A DNA stretch of 64,000 nt from Thermoflexus hugenholtzii JAD2 (GTDB lineage: Bacteria > Chloroflexota > Dehalococcoidia > UBA2979), in assembly GCA_945903275.1 (NCBI GenBank), contig CAMDNW010000006.1:26062-90061 (forward strand), given 5' to 3'. Numbering within the stretch: position 1 is the first letter of the stretch; the number at the start of each line of letters is the position of its first letter. Positions 37,555 to 46,187 of this stretch are shown here, piece after piece. A program made the translations under genes and the position numbers. The notes under the pieces were generated by a model, which had not been told where the DNA came from, did not search any database, and saw only the letters and a program-made list of their open reading frames with translations.

Positions 37555-39057
37555 ATGGACGTGACCGTCAGCGGTGGCTCAATCGTAAATCAGCAGGTCG
37601 ACACCGTAGTCGTCGAGGTCGGCGACGGACAGCGGCGCCTTACCGGCGCGGCAGCACAGATCGATGCGGCACTCGACGGTGCGATCGCAGATATGCTTCG
37701 AAGCGGCTTCTTCGCGGGCCGCGCGGGCGAGGTCGTCACGTTGCTAACGCGCGGGGCGCTCCCCGCGGCCCGTGTGGTCGTCCACGGCATTGGCGGCGCG
37801 ACCGCGCGCACCGAGGACGGATTCCGGAACCGCGCGGGCAACCTCGGGAGAGCATTACGCGGGCTGAACGCCGGACGTGTGGCGACCTCGACACAGGCGG
37901 CCTCAGACGCCATCGGCGGCGAGGGAGCGGCGCGCGCATGGACTGAAGGCCTGATCCTCGGGCTGTACCGCTTCGACAAGCACCACACCAGCGCGGCCGA
38001 CCGGCCGCGCGGCACAGTGAGCGCAGTGACGCTCATCGAGGCGACTGGCACACGCCTCGCGGCGGCGCGCCGAGGTCTCGAAACAGGCACCGCGCTGGCG
38101 GAAGGAACCAACCTCGCGCGCGACCTCGGCAATGAACCAGCCAACCTGATGACGCCGACACACATGGCCGAGCGCGCGCAAGCACTGGCCGAGGCGAGCG
38201 GGCTGGACTGCACGATCATCGAGCGCGCAGAGGCGGAACGCCTCGGGATGGGGTCGTACCTGTCCGTCGCGAATGGTTCAGTACAGCCGCCGAAGTTCAT
38301 CGTGCTGCGCCACCGCGGCGGCGGGCGCGCCCGGCCGCTGGCGCTGGTCGGCAAGGGGATCACGTTCGATACCGGCGGTATCTCGCTCAAGCCGGGAGCG
38401 GGCATGGAGCGCATGAAGGGCGACATGACCGGCGCGGCGGCAATGCTCGGGGCCATGCAGGCGATCGCGCGGCTGCAACCGGCCACGAACGTCCTCGGCA
38501 TCGCGCCTTGCACCGAGAACATGCCAAGCGGTAGCGCGACGAAGCCGGGCGACGTGGTCTACGCGATGGATGGCCAGTCTATCGAGATCCTGAACACAGA
38601 CGCCGAGGGCCGTCTTGTCCTCGCCGACGGGCTGGGCTACGCGCGTCGCGAGGGCGCGTCGGCGCTCGTCGACATCGCGACGCTCACCGGAGCGATGAAC
38701 GTGGCGCTTGGGAACGTGCGCATCGGAACGTTCACCAACAACGATCGGCTGCACGCCGAAGTCGAGCGCGCCTCAGCAGTATCCGGCGAACGCATCTGGC
38801 GAATGCCCATGGATGCCGAGTATGGCGACTTGATCAAGTCGGATGTAGCAGATGTGAAGAACACCGGCGGCGCTCCTGCAGGCTCCATCACAGCCGCGAA
38901 GTTCCTAGAGAAGTTCGCGCACGACACGCCCTGGGTACACATGGACATCGCCGCCGTGATGGACAGCGACCGCGACACTGGAGTGCTGGTGAAGGGGAAC
39001 ACCGGCCGGCCGGTGCGGACGCTCGTTCACCTCGCGCTAGGGCGAGCACGAGGCTAG
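37555..39057 (+). CDS. pepA: leucyl aminopeptidase (M17)
   Basis: 500 residues. The C-terminal catalytic domain contains the metal and active-site motifs GKGITFDTGGISLKPG, MKGDMTGAA and NTDAEGRLVLADGL, all typical of M17 leucine aminopeptidases; the N-terminal macro-like domain is less conserved. It removes N-terminal residues from peptides and works as a hexamer in relatives. The gene is convergent with coaBC, and the two stops share one CTAG at 39054-39057. Confidence 0.95.
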   Translation: MDVTVSGGSIVNQQVDTVVVEVGDGQRRLTGAAAQIDAALDGAIADMLRSGFFAGRAGEVVTLLTRGALPAARVVVHGIGGATARTEDGFRNRAGNLGRALRGLNAGRVATSTQAASDAIGGEGAARAWTEGLILGLYRFDKHHTSAADRPRGTVSAVTLIEATGTRLAAARRGLETGTALAEGTNLARDLGNEPANLMTPTHMAERAQALAEASGLDCTIIERAEAERLGMGSYLSVANGSVQPPKFIVLRHRGGGRARPLALVGKGITFDTGGISLKPGAGMERMKGDMTGAAAMLGAMQAIARLQPATNVLGIAPCTENMPSGSATKPGDVVYAMDGQSIEILNTDAEGRLVLADGLGYARREGASALVDIATLTGAMNVALGNVRIGTFTNNDRLHAEVERASAVSGERIWRMPMDAEYGDLIKSDVADVKNTGGAPAGSITAAKFLEKFAHDTPWVHMDIAAVMDSDRDTGVLVKGNTGRPVRTLVHLALGRARG

Positions 39058-40253
39058 CGGCGGAGCAGGCTGACGACGCGGTCGAGGATGCGCGCGGAGA
39101 CGTCGTACTTCGACATCAGTGGCAGATCGTCCTGACCGCCCTCGGCATCGAGGATGCTCACCCGGTTGTCATCCACAGCAAAGCCCGCATCGGTCGCCGA
39201 CACGTCGTTGGCGACGATTAACTGAGCGCCCTTTGCGACGATCTTGCGCATCGCATTGTCGATGAGGTCATTGGTCTCCGCCGCAAAGACGACCTTCACG
39301 AAGTTGCCCGTAACTTCCTTGCTGATATCAGGGTTCTCCACCAACGGAATCGTGAGCGAGCCACCCATGTCGGCGCGCTTGATTTTGATGGTAGCCGCGT
39401 CAGCTGGCCGGTAGTCGGCTACGGCAGCAGCCATGACCAACACGTCGGCGGCGACCACCGCATGCCGCACCTCCTCCAGCATCTCAGCAGCAGACTCAAC
39501 CGCGATGACCCGCACGCCACCGGGAGGCGGTAGCGACGCTGTCGTGATGAGGATCACATCCGCCCCGCGGTCGCGGGCAGCCTCAGCCAGCGCATAGCCC
39601 TGTTTGCCGCTGGAACGGTTGCTGACATATCGCACCGGGTCGATCGCCTCCCGCGTGCCGCCCGCCGTAACCACTACCGTCCGGCCCGCGAGGTCGCCGT
39701 GCTCGCGACCGAGGCGAGCGCGGACGAGAGCGACAATCGCCTCGGGTTCCAGCAACCGGCCCGCTCCGATACGCCCGGATGCGAGCCGCCCTTCCGCGGG
39801 CCCGAGGAACTGCACGCCTCGCTGCCGCAGCAACGCGACATTCGCCTGCGTCGCGGCGTGCGCCCACATCTGCGAGTCCATCGCCGGCGCAACGAGCACC
39901 GGAGCCGCCACAGCAAGCGCGGTCAACGAGACGAAGTCCTCCGCAAGACCATGCGCGAGACGGGCGATGGTGGTGGCCGAGGCAGGCGCGATCACCATCA
40001 GGTCGGCTCGGCGAGCCAGTTCGACGTGCGCCTCGCCCTCGGCGCCATCGCGGAAGATATCGGTGTATGGCTCCCGGCCCGTCAGAGCACGAAACGTAAG
40101 CGGGGCAATGAACTCGGTCGCGCTTCTGGTCATGGCGACATCGACGGTTGCCTCCGCCTGGACGAGCCGACTGGCTACCTCAGCGGCTTTGTAGGCAGCA
40201 ATTGAGCCGCTGATACCAAGGACAACATGGCGGCCAGAAAGCGGGCCGGTCAT
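39054..40253 (-). CDS. coaBC: bifunctional phosphopantothenoylcysteine decarboxylase/synthetase
   Basis: 399 residues from the ATG at 40253, which follows GGGAGG and overlaps the coaX stop. The N-terminal flavin-dependent decarboxylase (CoaC) has GISGSIAAYKAAE, the PASATTIARLAHGLAED region and APAMDSQMW. The C-terminal synthetase (CoaB) has TAGGTREAIDPVRYVSNRSSGKQG and the later VANDVS segment. It carries out two steps from phosphopantothenate to phosphopantetheine in CoA synthesis and is coupled to the pantothenate kinase. Confidence 0.96.
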   Translation of the reverse strand: MTGPLSGRHVVLGISGSIAAYKAAEVASRLVQAEATVDVAMTRSATEFIAPLTFRALTGREPYTDIFRDGAEGEAHVELARRADLMVIAPASATTIARLAHGLAEDFVSLTALAVAAPVLVAPAMDSQMWAHAATQANVALLRQRGVQFLGPAEGRLASGRIGAGRLLEPEAIVALVRARLGREHGDLAGRTVVVTAGGTREAIDPVRYVSNRSSGKQGYALAEAARDRGADVILITTASLPPPGGVRVIAVESAAEMLEEVRHAVVAADVLVMAAAVADYRPADAATIKIKRADMGGSLTIPLVENPDISKEVTGNFVKVVFAAETNDLIDNAMRKIVAKGAQLIVANDVSATDAGFAVDDNRVSILDAEGGQDDLPLMSKYDVSARILDRVVSLLRR

Positions 40254-41026
40254 CGGTTGGCCTCCCATACCCGGCGGAGCCCATCAAGATTCAAGTTGGG
40301 CTCGAAGGAATCGACGCTTTCCAAGTCTGGCATGAGCAATTGGGCATACCCGCCGGTGGCGATTACCGTGGCATCTTCGCCGATCTCAGCCTTGAAGCGG
40401 CGAATCATACCCATGACCATCTCCACGTAGCCGAAATACAGCCCGGACTGCACTGAATTCACCGTATTCTTGCCGATCACCGACTCCGGGCGCTCAATAC
40501 TCACCCGCCGGAGCATCGCCGCCCGCGCGAACAGTGCTTGCGAGGAAATGCCGATGCCGGGGGCGATCGAACCGCCGAGGTAATCGCCTTCCCGTGACAC
40601 AGCATCAAGAACAAGTGCAGTGCCCATATCGAGAATGATCAGTGGCGGCTTGTACTTCGCAAGGGCGGCTACCACATGGAGGATGCGATCCGCGCCTACC
40701 TCGCGTGGGTTGTCGTAGCGCACGCGGATACCAGTACGGACACCGGTTCCAATGATCAACGGTTCAACCCTGAAGTAGTCCCGGCAAACCTGCATAAACG
40801 TGGTAATCAGCGGCGGGACGGTCGACGAGAGGGCTGCGGCGCCAACACGACTGGGCTCAATATCACGAGTACGCAGGAGCGAAAGCAGCAGAATGGCGTA
40901 CTCGTCCGGCAGATTGTCCTGGTCGGTGGCAATACGGAAGGTAGCGACCAAGTCTTCGCCGTCGTAGACGCCAACGGCGACGCTGGTATTACCGATGTCG
41001 ATGGCAAGGAGCAGCGGATCGGCCAT
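40250..41026 (-). CDS. coaX: type III pantothenate kinase
   Basis: 258 residues from the ATG at 41026, preceded by GAGGGAG. Motifs of the ASKHA-fold CoaX family are visible: LLAIDIGNTSVAVGV, NPREVGADRILHVVAAL, LIILDMGTALVLDAV, and GGSIAPGIGIS. The enzyme phosphorylates pantothenate. It is co-transcribed with coaBC and divergent from dnaA across a region rich in DnaA-box-like sites. Confidence 0.95.
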   Translation of the reverse strand: MADPLLLAIDIGNTSVAVGVYDGEDLVATFRIATDQDNLPDEYAILLLSLLRTRDIEPSRVGAAALSSTVPPLITTFMQVCRDYFRVEPLIIGTGVRTGIRVRYDNPREVGADRILHVVAALAKYKPPLIILDMGTALVLDAVSREGDYLGGSIAPGIGISSQALFARAAMLRRVSIERPESVIGKNTVNSVQSGLYFGYVEMVMGMIRRFKAEIGEDATVIATGGYAQLLMPDLESVDSFEPNLNLDGLRRVWEANR

Positions 41027-41383
41027 GCACTCCCTCGACGCGAGCATTCCGGCACCGGATGGGTGACGAGTTCCAATTATGGCACACAGACCAGAAAACT
41101 CTTGCGTTCATTACGATTCAGGGAAAATCGTTAAGACTCCACATAAACACCTTGATCGCGTTTCTCGGCCGATGCTACTGTCCGGCCCGGTCGTGAATCC
41201 ATCCGCTTACGGCAGGATGTGGTACCGGCCAAACAACTTTGTGATAACTACCGCAGGGGATACCAAACTCGGCTCCCTAGCCAATTTATCCACAAGCGTT
41301 ACACACTTGTGGATAAATTGGCGGCACGCCTCCGTCGCGTCTCGGGATCGGGCTTTCTCCCTGCAGGCGCTTTGGAGGCGGCT
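41027..41383. other. coaX/dnaA divergent gap with DnaA-box palindrome
   Basis: About 357 bases without a gene. Bases 41075-41160 are AT-richer than the surroundings. Near the right end lies a perfect inverted repeat with 16-base arms (41281-41296 and 41306-41321, spacer 9) whose arms contain the consensus DnaA boxes TTATCCACA (41286-41294) and TGTGGATAA (41308-41316). It may autoregulate dnaA, form part of the replication origin, or both. Confidence 0.8.
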
Positions 41384-42766
41384 GTGCCCGACGTTTTGCC
41401 CGGCAATGCCTCCTTCGACGCAGCCGACCTCTGGCAGCAGGCCCTGCGGCACCTCGCCCAACACGTCTCCCAAGCGAACTACGACACGTGGCTAGAAGGC
41501 ACCGAAGGCCTGCGCATCGCCGACCACGCACTGGTAATCGGAACCAAGTCAGAGTTCGTGACCGAGTGGATGCAGAAGCGGATGCGCCCGTTGATCGTGC
41601 GCACGCTCACAGAACTCGCCGCTGAGCCGCTCGACATCCGGTTCGAGGCGCTCCGGCCTACCGGAGAGACCTCTATCCCGTTAGCACTACAAATCGTCGG
41701 CGAGCCGGGTAGCCGTACGGCGACCTCGATTGCACGGCCCCGCCTCCGCGAGCGCTACACCTTCAACAGTTTCATCATCGGGCCGGGCAACCGGCTGGCG
41801 TTCGCGGCAGCCGAAAGCGTGGCTGTCGAGCCGGGCGGACTCTACAACCCGCTCTTCCTCTACGGTGGGGCCGGCCTCGGCAAAACGCACTTGCTCCAGG
41901 CGATCGGTCACCGGGCAATGGATGCCAGCCTAACTGTTGCGTACATCTCCGCAGAGCAGTTCACGAACCAGCTCATCACGGCGATCGGCCAGCGCAAACA
42001 GGAAGAGTTCCGGCTGCGCTACCGCTCAGCCGACGTACTGCTCATCGATGACATCCAGTTCATCGCCGGGAAAGAGGGAACACAGGAAGAGTTCTTCCAC
42101 ACGTTCAACGACCTCTACGAAAACGGTCGCCAGATCGTGATCACCTCAGACAAGAGCCCGGCACTCATCCAGCATCTGGAGGACCGGCTGCGGACACGCT
42201 TCGAGTGGGGCATGATCGCAGACATCCAGCCACCTGATATGGAAACCCGCGTCGCAATCCTGCGGGCCAAGGCGATGGAACAGAACGCCCGCGTCCCGGA
42301 CGACGTGCTCCACATGATCGCGGCCCGCTACACGAACAACATCCGCGAACTCGAAGGCTCGCTCACGCGCATCCTCGCGTACGCACGCCTCACGAGTGAG
42401 CCGCTGACACCAGAGCTGGTACAGTCGGCGCTCGCCTCGCTCCAACCCGAGGAGCCGAGGCTGCCGCCGTCTCCCGACCTGATCATGGATGTGATCTGCC
42501 GCTACTTCGGCATCGACCGTGTCGCGTTGCTGTCAAAGAGCCGCGAGAAGCGCGTAGCTTACCCACGCCAACTGGCGATGTATCTCATGCGCGAACTCGC
42601 CCAGCGTTCGCTCGTCGAGATCGGACACTCACTCGGGGATCGCGACCACTCCACCGTGCACCACGGGTGGCGGAAGATGGAGCGCTCCCTAGTCGTAGAT
42701 CCTGAGACGAAACGAGATATCGCGAGTCTCCGCGAACTCATCGAACGTTCCCGCCAAGCCGCGTAG
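41384..42766 (+). CDS. dnaA: chromosomal replication initiator DnaA
   Basis: 460 residues from the GTG at 41384, five bases after GGAGG; the longer frame reads through the upstream DnaA boxes. Domain I is present near residues 8-85. The AAA+ core has Walker A GGAGLGKTHL near residue 163, Walker B LLIDDIQF near 220 and TSDKSP. Domain IV carries the DNA-binding signature LGDRDHSTVHHGWRKME near 417. DnaA-ATP opens the origin by binding DnaA boxes, which occur on both sides of this gene. Confidence 0.97.
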   Translation: MPDVLPGNASFDAADLWQQALRHLAQHVSQANYDTWLEGTEGLRIADHALVIGTKSEFVTEWMQKRMRPLIVRTLTELAAEPLDIRFEALRPTGETSIPLALQIVGEPGSRTATSIARPRLRERYTFNSFIIGPGNRLAFAAAESVAVEPGGLYNPLFLYGGAGLGKTHLLQAIGHRAMDASLTVAYISAEQFTNQLITAIGQRKQEEFRLRYRSADVLLIDDIQFIAGKEGTQEEFFHTFNDLYENGRQIVITSDKSPALIQHLEDRLRTRFEWGMIADIQPPDMETRVAILRAKAMEQNARVPDDVLHMIAARYTNNIRELEGSLTRILAYARLTSEPLTPELVQSALASLQPEEPRLPPSPDLIMDVICRYFGIDRVALLSKSREKRVAYPRQLAMYLMRELAQRSLVEIGHSLGDRDHSTVHHGWRKMERSLVVDPETKRDIASLRELIERSRQAA

Positions 42767-43129
42767 CCAATTTCATCGTTCTTTCGCCCAATATTGCTTT
42801 TGATTAAAATGCAAATACATCTTCGCTTTACTGTTCGCTCTGCGGCTACAAACTACTAGCGACCGGGGGTAAGCTGTTTACAGCGTCGGGAAGAACTACA
42901 AGCCTGCTAGGCATTCCAGATAAGATGCCTATACACATCACCACTGTAGAGACAAACATAGAGGGTTTTCCACAGGCTACACGGCGGACATCTTCAGGCG
43001 CCGCCGCAGAATTCACTGAAATCAACAGTCTCCACACCTCTACTACTACTACGATCAGAACGAACCCTTTTCCATCAATCCCAATGAGCTGGGTACACAC
43101 GAACCCCTGCAATGTGGAGAACATACCCA
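42767..43129 (+). other. candidate replication origin (oriC) downstream of dnaA
   Basis: A 363-base gene-free stretch. It begins with AT-rich DNA (about 42775-42835). DnaA-box-like sites follow: CTATACACA (42929-42937), TTTTCCACA (42966-42974), GTCTCCACA (43028-43036) and, on the other strand, TTCTCCACA (43113-43121). Right after the third box come CCT and then CTACTACTACTAC (43040-43052), whose other strand reads TAG repeats. A box followed by a GC step and TAG repeats matches the described DnaA-trio unwinding element. Confidence 0.65.
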
Positions 43130-44401
43130 GTGATCGATCGCGTAGTACTTGAAGTCGAAGGTGGACGGGGTGGGGATGGAGCGGTGTCGTTCCGTCGCGA
43201 GCGGTTTGTTCCTCAGGGGGGTCCTGATGGTGGTGAGGGCGGACGGGGCGGTGATGTGCTCGCCGTTGCCGACAGGCGCGTTTCGACGCTAGGGGACTTC
43301 CGCGATGGCCAGCGAGTGCGCGCTGGTGACGGCGGCCGAGGCGGGCCGAACAAACGCCACGGCGCACGAGGCGAAATGTTGACCGTGCATGTGCCCGTAG
43401 GAACACTGTTCCGTACCGCAATGGAGGGCGACGAGGCAGGCGAGATTCTCGCAGACCTCGCGGTTGATGGCTCGAGTGTGCTGATCGCACGCGGTGGCCG
43501 TGGTGGTTGGGGGAACAAACGTTTTGCGAACGCGACGCGCAAGACGCCAATGTTTGCTCAAAAAGGTAGTCAGGGCGTCCAGCTACGCCTTGTGGTCGAG
43601 TTGAAGTTACTGGCCGATGTTGGGCTGGTAGGTCTGCCGAATGCTGGGAAGTCCACTCTGCTACGGGCATGGTCGGCCGCCCAGCCGAAGGTGGCTGCGT
43701 ACCCGTTCACTACGTTGGAGCCGGAACTAGGCGTCGTGAGCGTCGGGCACGACCGATTCGTAGCGGCGGATATGCCGGGGCTGATTGAGGGCGCTAGTGA
43801 CGGTGTAGGCCTCGGACATGAGTTCTTGCGGCATATCGAACGGACACGCGTATTAGTGCACGTGCTGGATATGACGCACGAAGACCCATTGGCTGACTAC
43901 GTATTAATCAATACTGAGCTGGCGGCGTTCGGGCATGGTCTGGCGGATAAACTACAGTTACTCGCACTCAATAAGATCGACGACATGGAAGCAGAAATAC
44001 GTGTCGAAGTGCTGCGTGGGGAGATCGAGGCGTTGGGCGTGCCATGGATGGCAATCTCTGCCCAGCAACGGGTCGGTACAGATGACCTCTCAGTGGCGGC
44101 CTGGAGGGTGCTAGGGGCTGAGCGTGAGCGCGAGGTGCATGAGGCGCCAGCCCCGATCCTGCGGCCCGAGCCACAGCGGCGGCGCGTCGAGGTCGAGCGA
44201 GACGCGAAGGGTATGGCCGTCGTGCGAGGCCAGACGGCCGAGTGGTTGGCGCGCACCTTTGATGTCGATGACTACGAGGCGAAGCGCGAGTTGCTCGACC
44301 GCCTCAACCGGCTGGGTGTAGGACGTGCACTCCAACGCGCGGGCGTGAAGGATGGCGACCGGGTACGCATCGGTGATGTGGAACTTGAATGGGTGCGGTG
44401 A
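43130..44401 (+). CDS. obgE: GTPase Obg/CgtA
   Basis: 423 residues from the GTG at 43130, with GGAG about 10 bases upstream; the ATG at 43112 is an alternative. The Gly-rich Obg fold comes first (VEGGRGGDGAVSFRRERFVPQGGPDGG is split by positions 6-35). Then come the G domain motifs GLPNAGKST, ADMPGLIEGA and NKID, and a C-terminal OCT domain (FDVDDYEAKRELLDRL). Obg acts in late 50S ribosome assembly and growth control. It follows the putative origin and overlaps nadD. Confidence 0.95.
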   Translation: MIDRVVLEVEGGRGGDGAVSFRRERFVPQGGPDGGEGGRGGDVLAVADRRVSTLGDFRDGQRVRAGDGGRGGPNKRHGARGEMLTVHVPVGTLFRTAMEGDEAGEILADLAVDGSSVLIARGGRGGWGNKRFANATRKTPMFAQKGSQGVQLRLVVELKLLADVGLVGLPNAGKSTLLRAWSAAQPKVAAYPFTTLEPELGVVSVGHDRFVAADMPGLIEGASDGVGLGHEFLRHIERTRVLVHVLDMTHEDPLADYVLINTELAAFGHGLADKLQLLALNKIDDMEAEIRVEVLRGEIEALGVPWMAISAQQRVGTDDLSVAAWRVLGAEREREVHEAPAPILRPEPQRRRVEVERDAKGMAVVRGQTAEWLARTFDVDDYEAKRELLDRLNRLGVGRALQRAGVKDGDRVRIGDVELEWVR

Positions 44402-44991
44402 GGACAGGCGTCCTTGGCGGCACCTTCGACCCGCCGCATCTCGGGCACCTGGTACTGGCAGCAGCAGCGCGACAGCAACTCAACCTCGACCGCGTGCTAT
44501 TTGTGCCTGCCCGCCTGCCGTGGCGCAAAATGGGCCGCGAGGTCAGCGAGGCGCAAGTGCGGCTACGCATGACCGAGGCTGCTGTCGCCGGGTTCGAATG
44601 GGCTGTGGTCAGTACACTTGAAATAGAACGCGAGGGGCCGTCATACGCTTCCGTAACGATGCAGGCACTGGTCGCGGATGGCGGGGACTGGTGGTTCATC
44701 CTCGGGGCTGACGCCTTGGCCGATCTTCCTAACTGGTACGAGCCAGAAACGCTACTGGAGGCCGCTCGGCTAGCGTTCGCCGCGCGCGACGGCGCGACAG
44801 AAGTGCCGTTTGGGGTTGTCGCTGCGCTACCAGGAATTGAAGCGCGCATCGACCGCCTCGCGATGCCGAACCTTGATGTGTCATCGACGGCGCTACGTGC
44901 GCAGGTACGCGAGGGCCAGGCAACGGAGGTGTTGCTACCGCACGTGGTACGGGCGGTAATTGACGAGGCAGGGTTGTATAGAACCGCCTAG
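44389..44991 (+). CDS. nadD: nicotinate-nucleotide adenylyltransferase
   Basis: 200 residues from the ATG at 44389 (GGAA is 6 bases upstream); a GTG at 44398 is possible. The nucleotidyltransferase motif GVLGGTFDPPHLGHL, the FILGADALADLPNWYEPE segment and the closing SSTALRAQVREG match NadD. It adenylates nicotinate mononucleotide in NAD synthesis. It overlaps obgE and converges on the methyltransferase gene with a shared CTAG stop. Confidence 0.95.
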   Translation: MGAVRTGVLGGTFDPPHLGHLVLAAAARQQLNLDRVLFVPARLPWRKMGREVSEAQVRLRMTEAAVAGFEWAVVSTLEIEREGPSYASVTMQALVADGGDWWFILGADALADLPNWYEPETLLEAARLAFAARDGATEVPFGVVAALPGIEARIDRLAMPNLDVSSTALRAQVREGQATEVLLPHVVRAVIDEAGLYRTA

Positions 44992-45707
44992 TCCTCCGGT
45001 GGAGTCCAGCCGTCCGGTGCCTTGCCAATGAAGATTGAGGCGCGCGGAATCGGCGGCAGCAGGAACGGGCGGAGTCTGGCATCACGCACCAATTCATAGC
45101 CCGCCAGACGTGCGGTGTGCATCAATGTGCGCTTCGACCGCAGGTGAGGGTTACGCACTTCAGCGCCGAGCAAGCGGCGGTTCCAAGCATCGAGGGTATC
45201 GCTGCCGCTGGGTGCGTATTCCCAGATAAGCGCCAGCCCGCCGCCCTTCAGGATGCGGCACACCTCATCGAGGAACACGAGGAACTCGTCATCGTCCAGA
45301 TGCTTCAGCATGTACCCGCACGTCACGAGGTCGAACGATGCGTTAGCAAACGGCAATGCAGTGGCACTGCCTTGCGCGAGCCTCGGCCCCAGTTGGTCGG
45401 TTCCATCGCGCCTTGCGAGCCGCAGCGCCTCGCGCGAGAAGTCGAGGCCGATCGGCGGAGCGTTGAAGCCGACGCGCTGGCCGATCGCCCGCAGCAGTGC
45501 CGCACGTCCGCAACCGATGTCCAGCCAATGCTGATCCGGTCGCAACCGTAACTCTTCGGGAAGCCGCATCAGCGGTGTGTTGATCACCCACTGGCCGGCG
45601 GCGCTCAGCGCCAGACGGATGATCGTGCCGCCGAGGCCGCGATCGGCAAAGAAGTGCTCGTACTCCCGCTGACGAAGCAGTTCATTGGAGGACGCTGCAT
45701 CAGCCAC
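44988..45707 (-). CDS. class I SAM-dependent methyltransferase
   Basis: 239 residues with a GTG start behind AGGAG. The SAM-binding fold has motif I WLDIGCGRAALLRAI, an acidic residue in IGLDFSREALRLA, and the UbiE-like motif ALPFANASFDLVTCGYMLKHL followed by VCRILKGGGLALIWEYA. The substrate is unknown; the motif set resembles the broad Methyltransf_11 group. It lies downstream of gyrB and an unknown gene and converges on nadD. Confidence 0.85.
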   Translation of the reverse strand: MADAASSNELLRQREYEHFFADRGLGGTIIRLALSAAGQWVINTPLMRLPEELRLRPDQHWLDIGCGRAALLRAIGQRVGFNAPPIGLDFSREALRLARRDGTDQLGPRLAQGSATALPFANASFDLVTCGYMLKHLDDDEFLVFLDEVCRILKGGGLALIWEYAPSGSDTLDAWNRRLLGAEVRNPHLRSKRTLMHTARLAGYELVRDARLRPFLLPPIPRASIFIGKAPDGWTPPED

Positions 45708-45709
45708 GC

Positions 45710-46168
45710 CTACTCCTCCTCATTCAGGCTAAGGGTGAACACGAGGCGCGCCCGTGTACCGCGAGCAGCGCCCCAGTCGCACATGACGGCGATGTCTCGA
45801 AGACGGTCTGAGAGGTCGGGCAGGTAGAGGGCCGTAAACGAGCGCAGGTCGTCGTCATCTGACTCAAGCGCGGCTGCCGCGGCCCGCGCACAGGCAGCGA
45901 GGTCCGCCGGGTCCTGCCATGCGTGATCAAGGGCGAACTGGTCGTCGTCATCCTCGACGTTGCGGTCGGCGAAGGTGAGCAGCGGGCGCAGGTCGACCTT
46001 GTGATAGCGCTGCATGTGCAGTGTCGCTTGCGCGAGTTCGTGCATGCCGCCGAACCGGAGGCTGTACGCCCAAGAGACGAAAAACAGCACGACCGCTGGG
46101 CTGCCAGCGAAGACGTGCGGACAAGCCTCGTCCGTTTCGAACTCGACGGTGAAGGTGGCGCCCGGCAT
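45710..46168 (-). CDS. hypothetical acidic protein
   Basis: About 152 residues from the ATG at 46168; a TTG at 46198 overlapping the end of gyrB would add 10 residues, and neither has a clear ribosome site. The protein is acidic with EDDDDQ and ESDDDD patches and a central segment VVLFFVSWAYSLRFGG that could be a buried core strand or a short membrane helix. I do not recognise a family. It lies 2 bases before the methyltransferase gene. Confidence 0.6.
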   Translation of the reverse strand: MPGATFTVEFETDEACPHVFAGSPAVVLFFVSWAYSLRFGGMHELAQATLHMQRYHKVDLRPLLTFADRNVEDDDDQFALDHAWQDPADLAACARAAAAALESDDDDLRSFTALYLPDLSDRLRDIAVMCDWGAARGTRARLVFTLSLNEEE

Positions 46169-46187
46169 GGCGCTGGGGGCGGAAAGA

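Noticed and set aside
37590..38522. A 310-codon frame opposite pepA
   Set aside because: Antisense to a secure leucyl aminopeptidase, with Ser/Arg/Pro-rich shadow composition.
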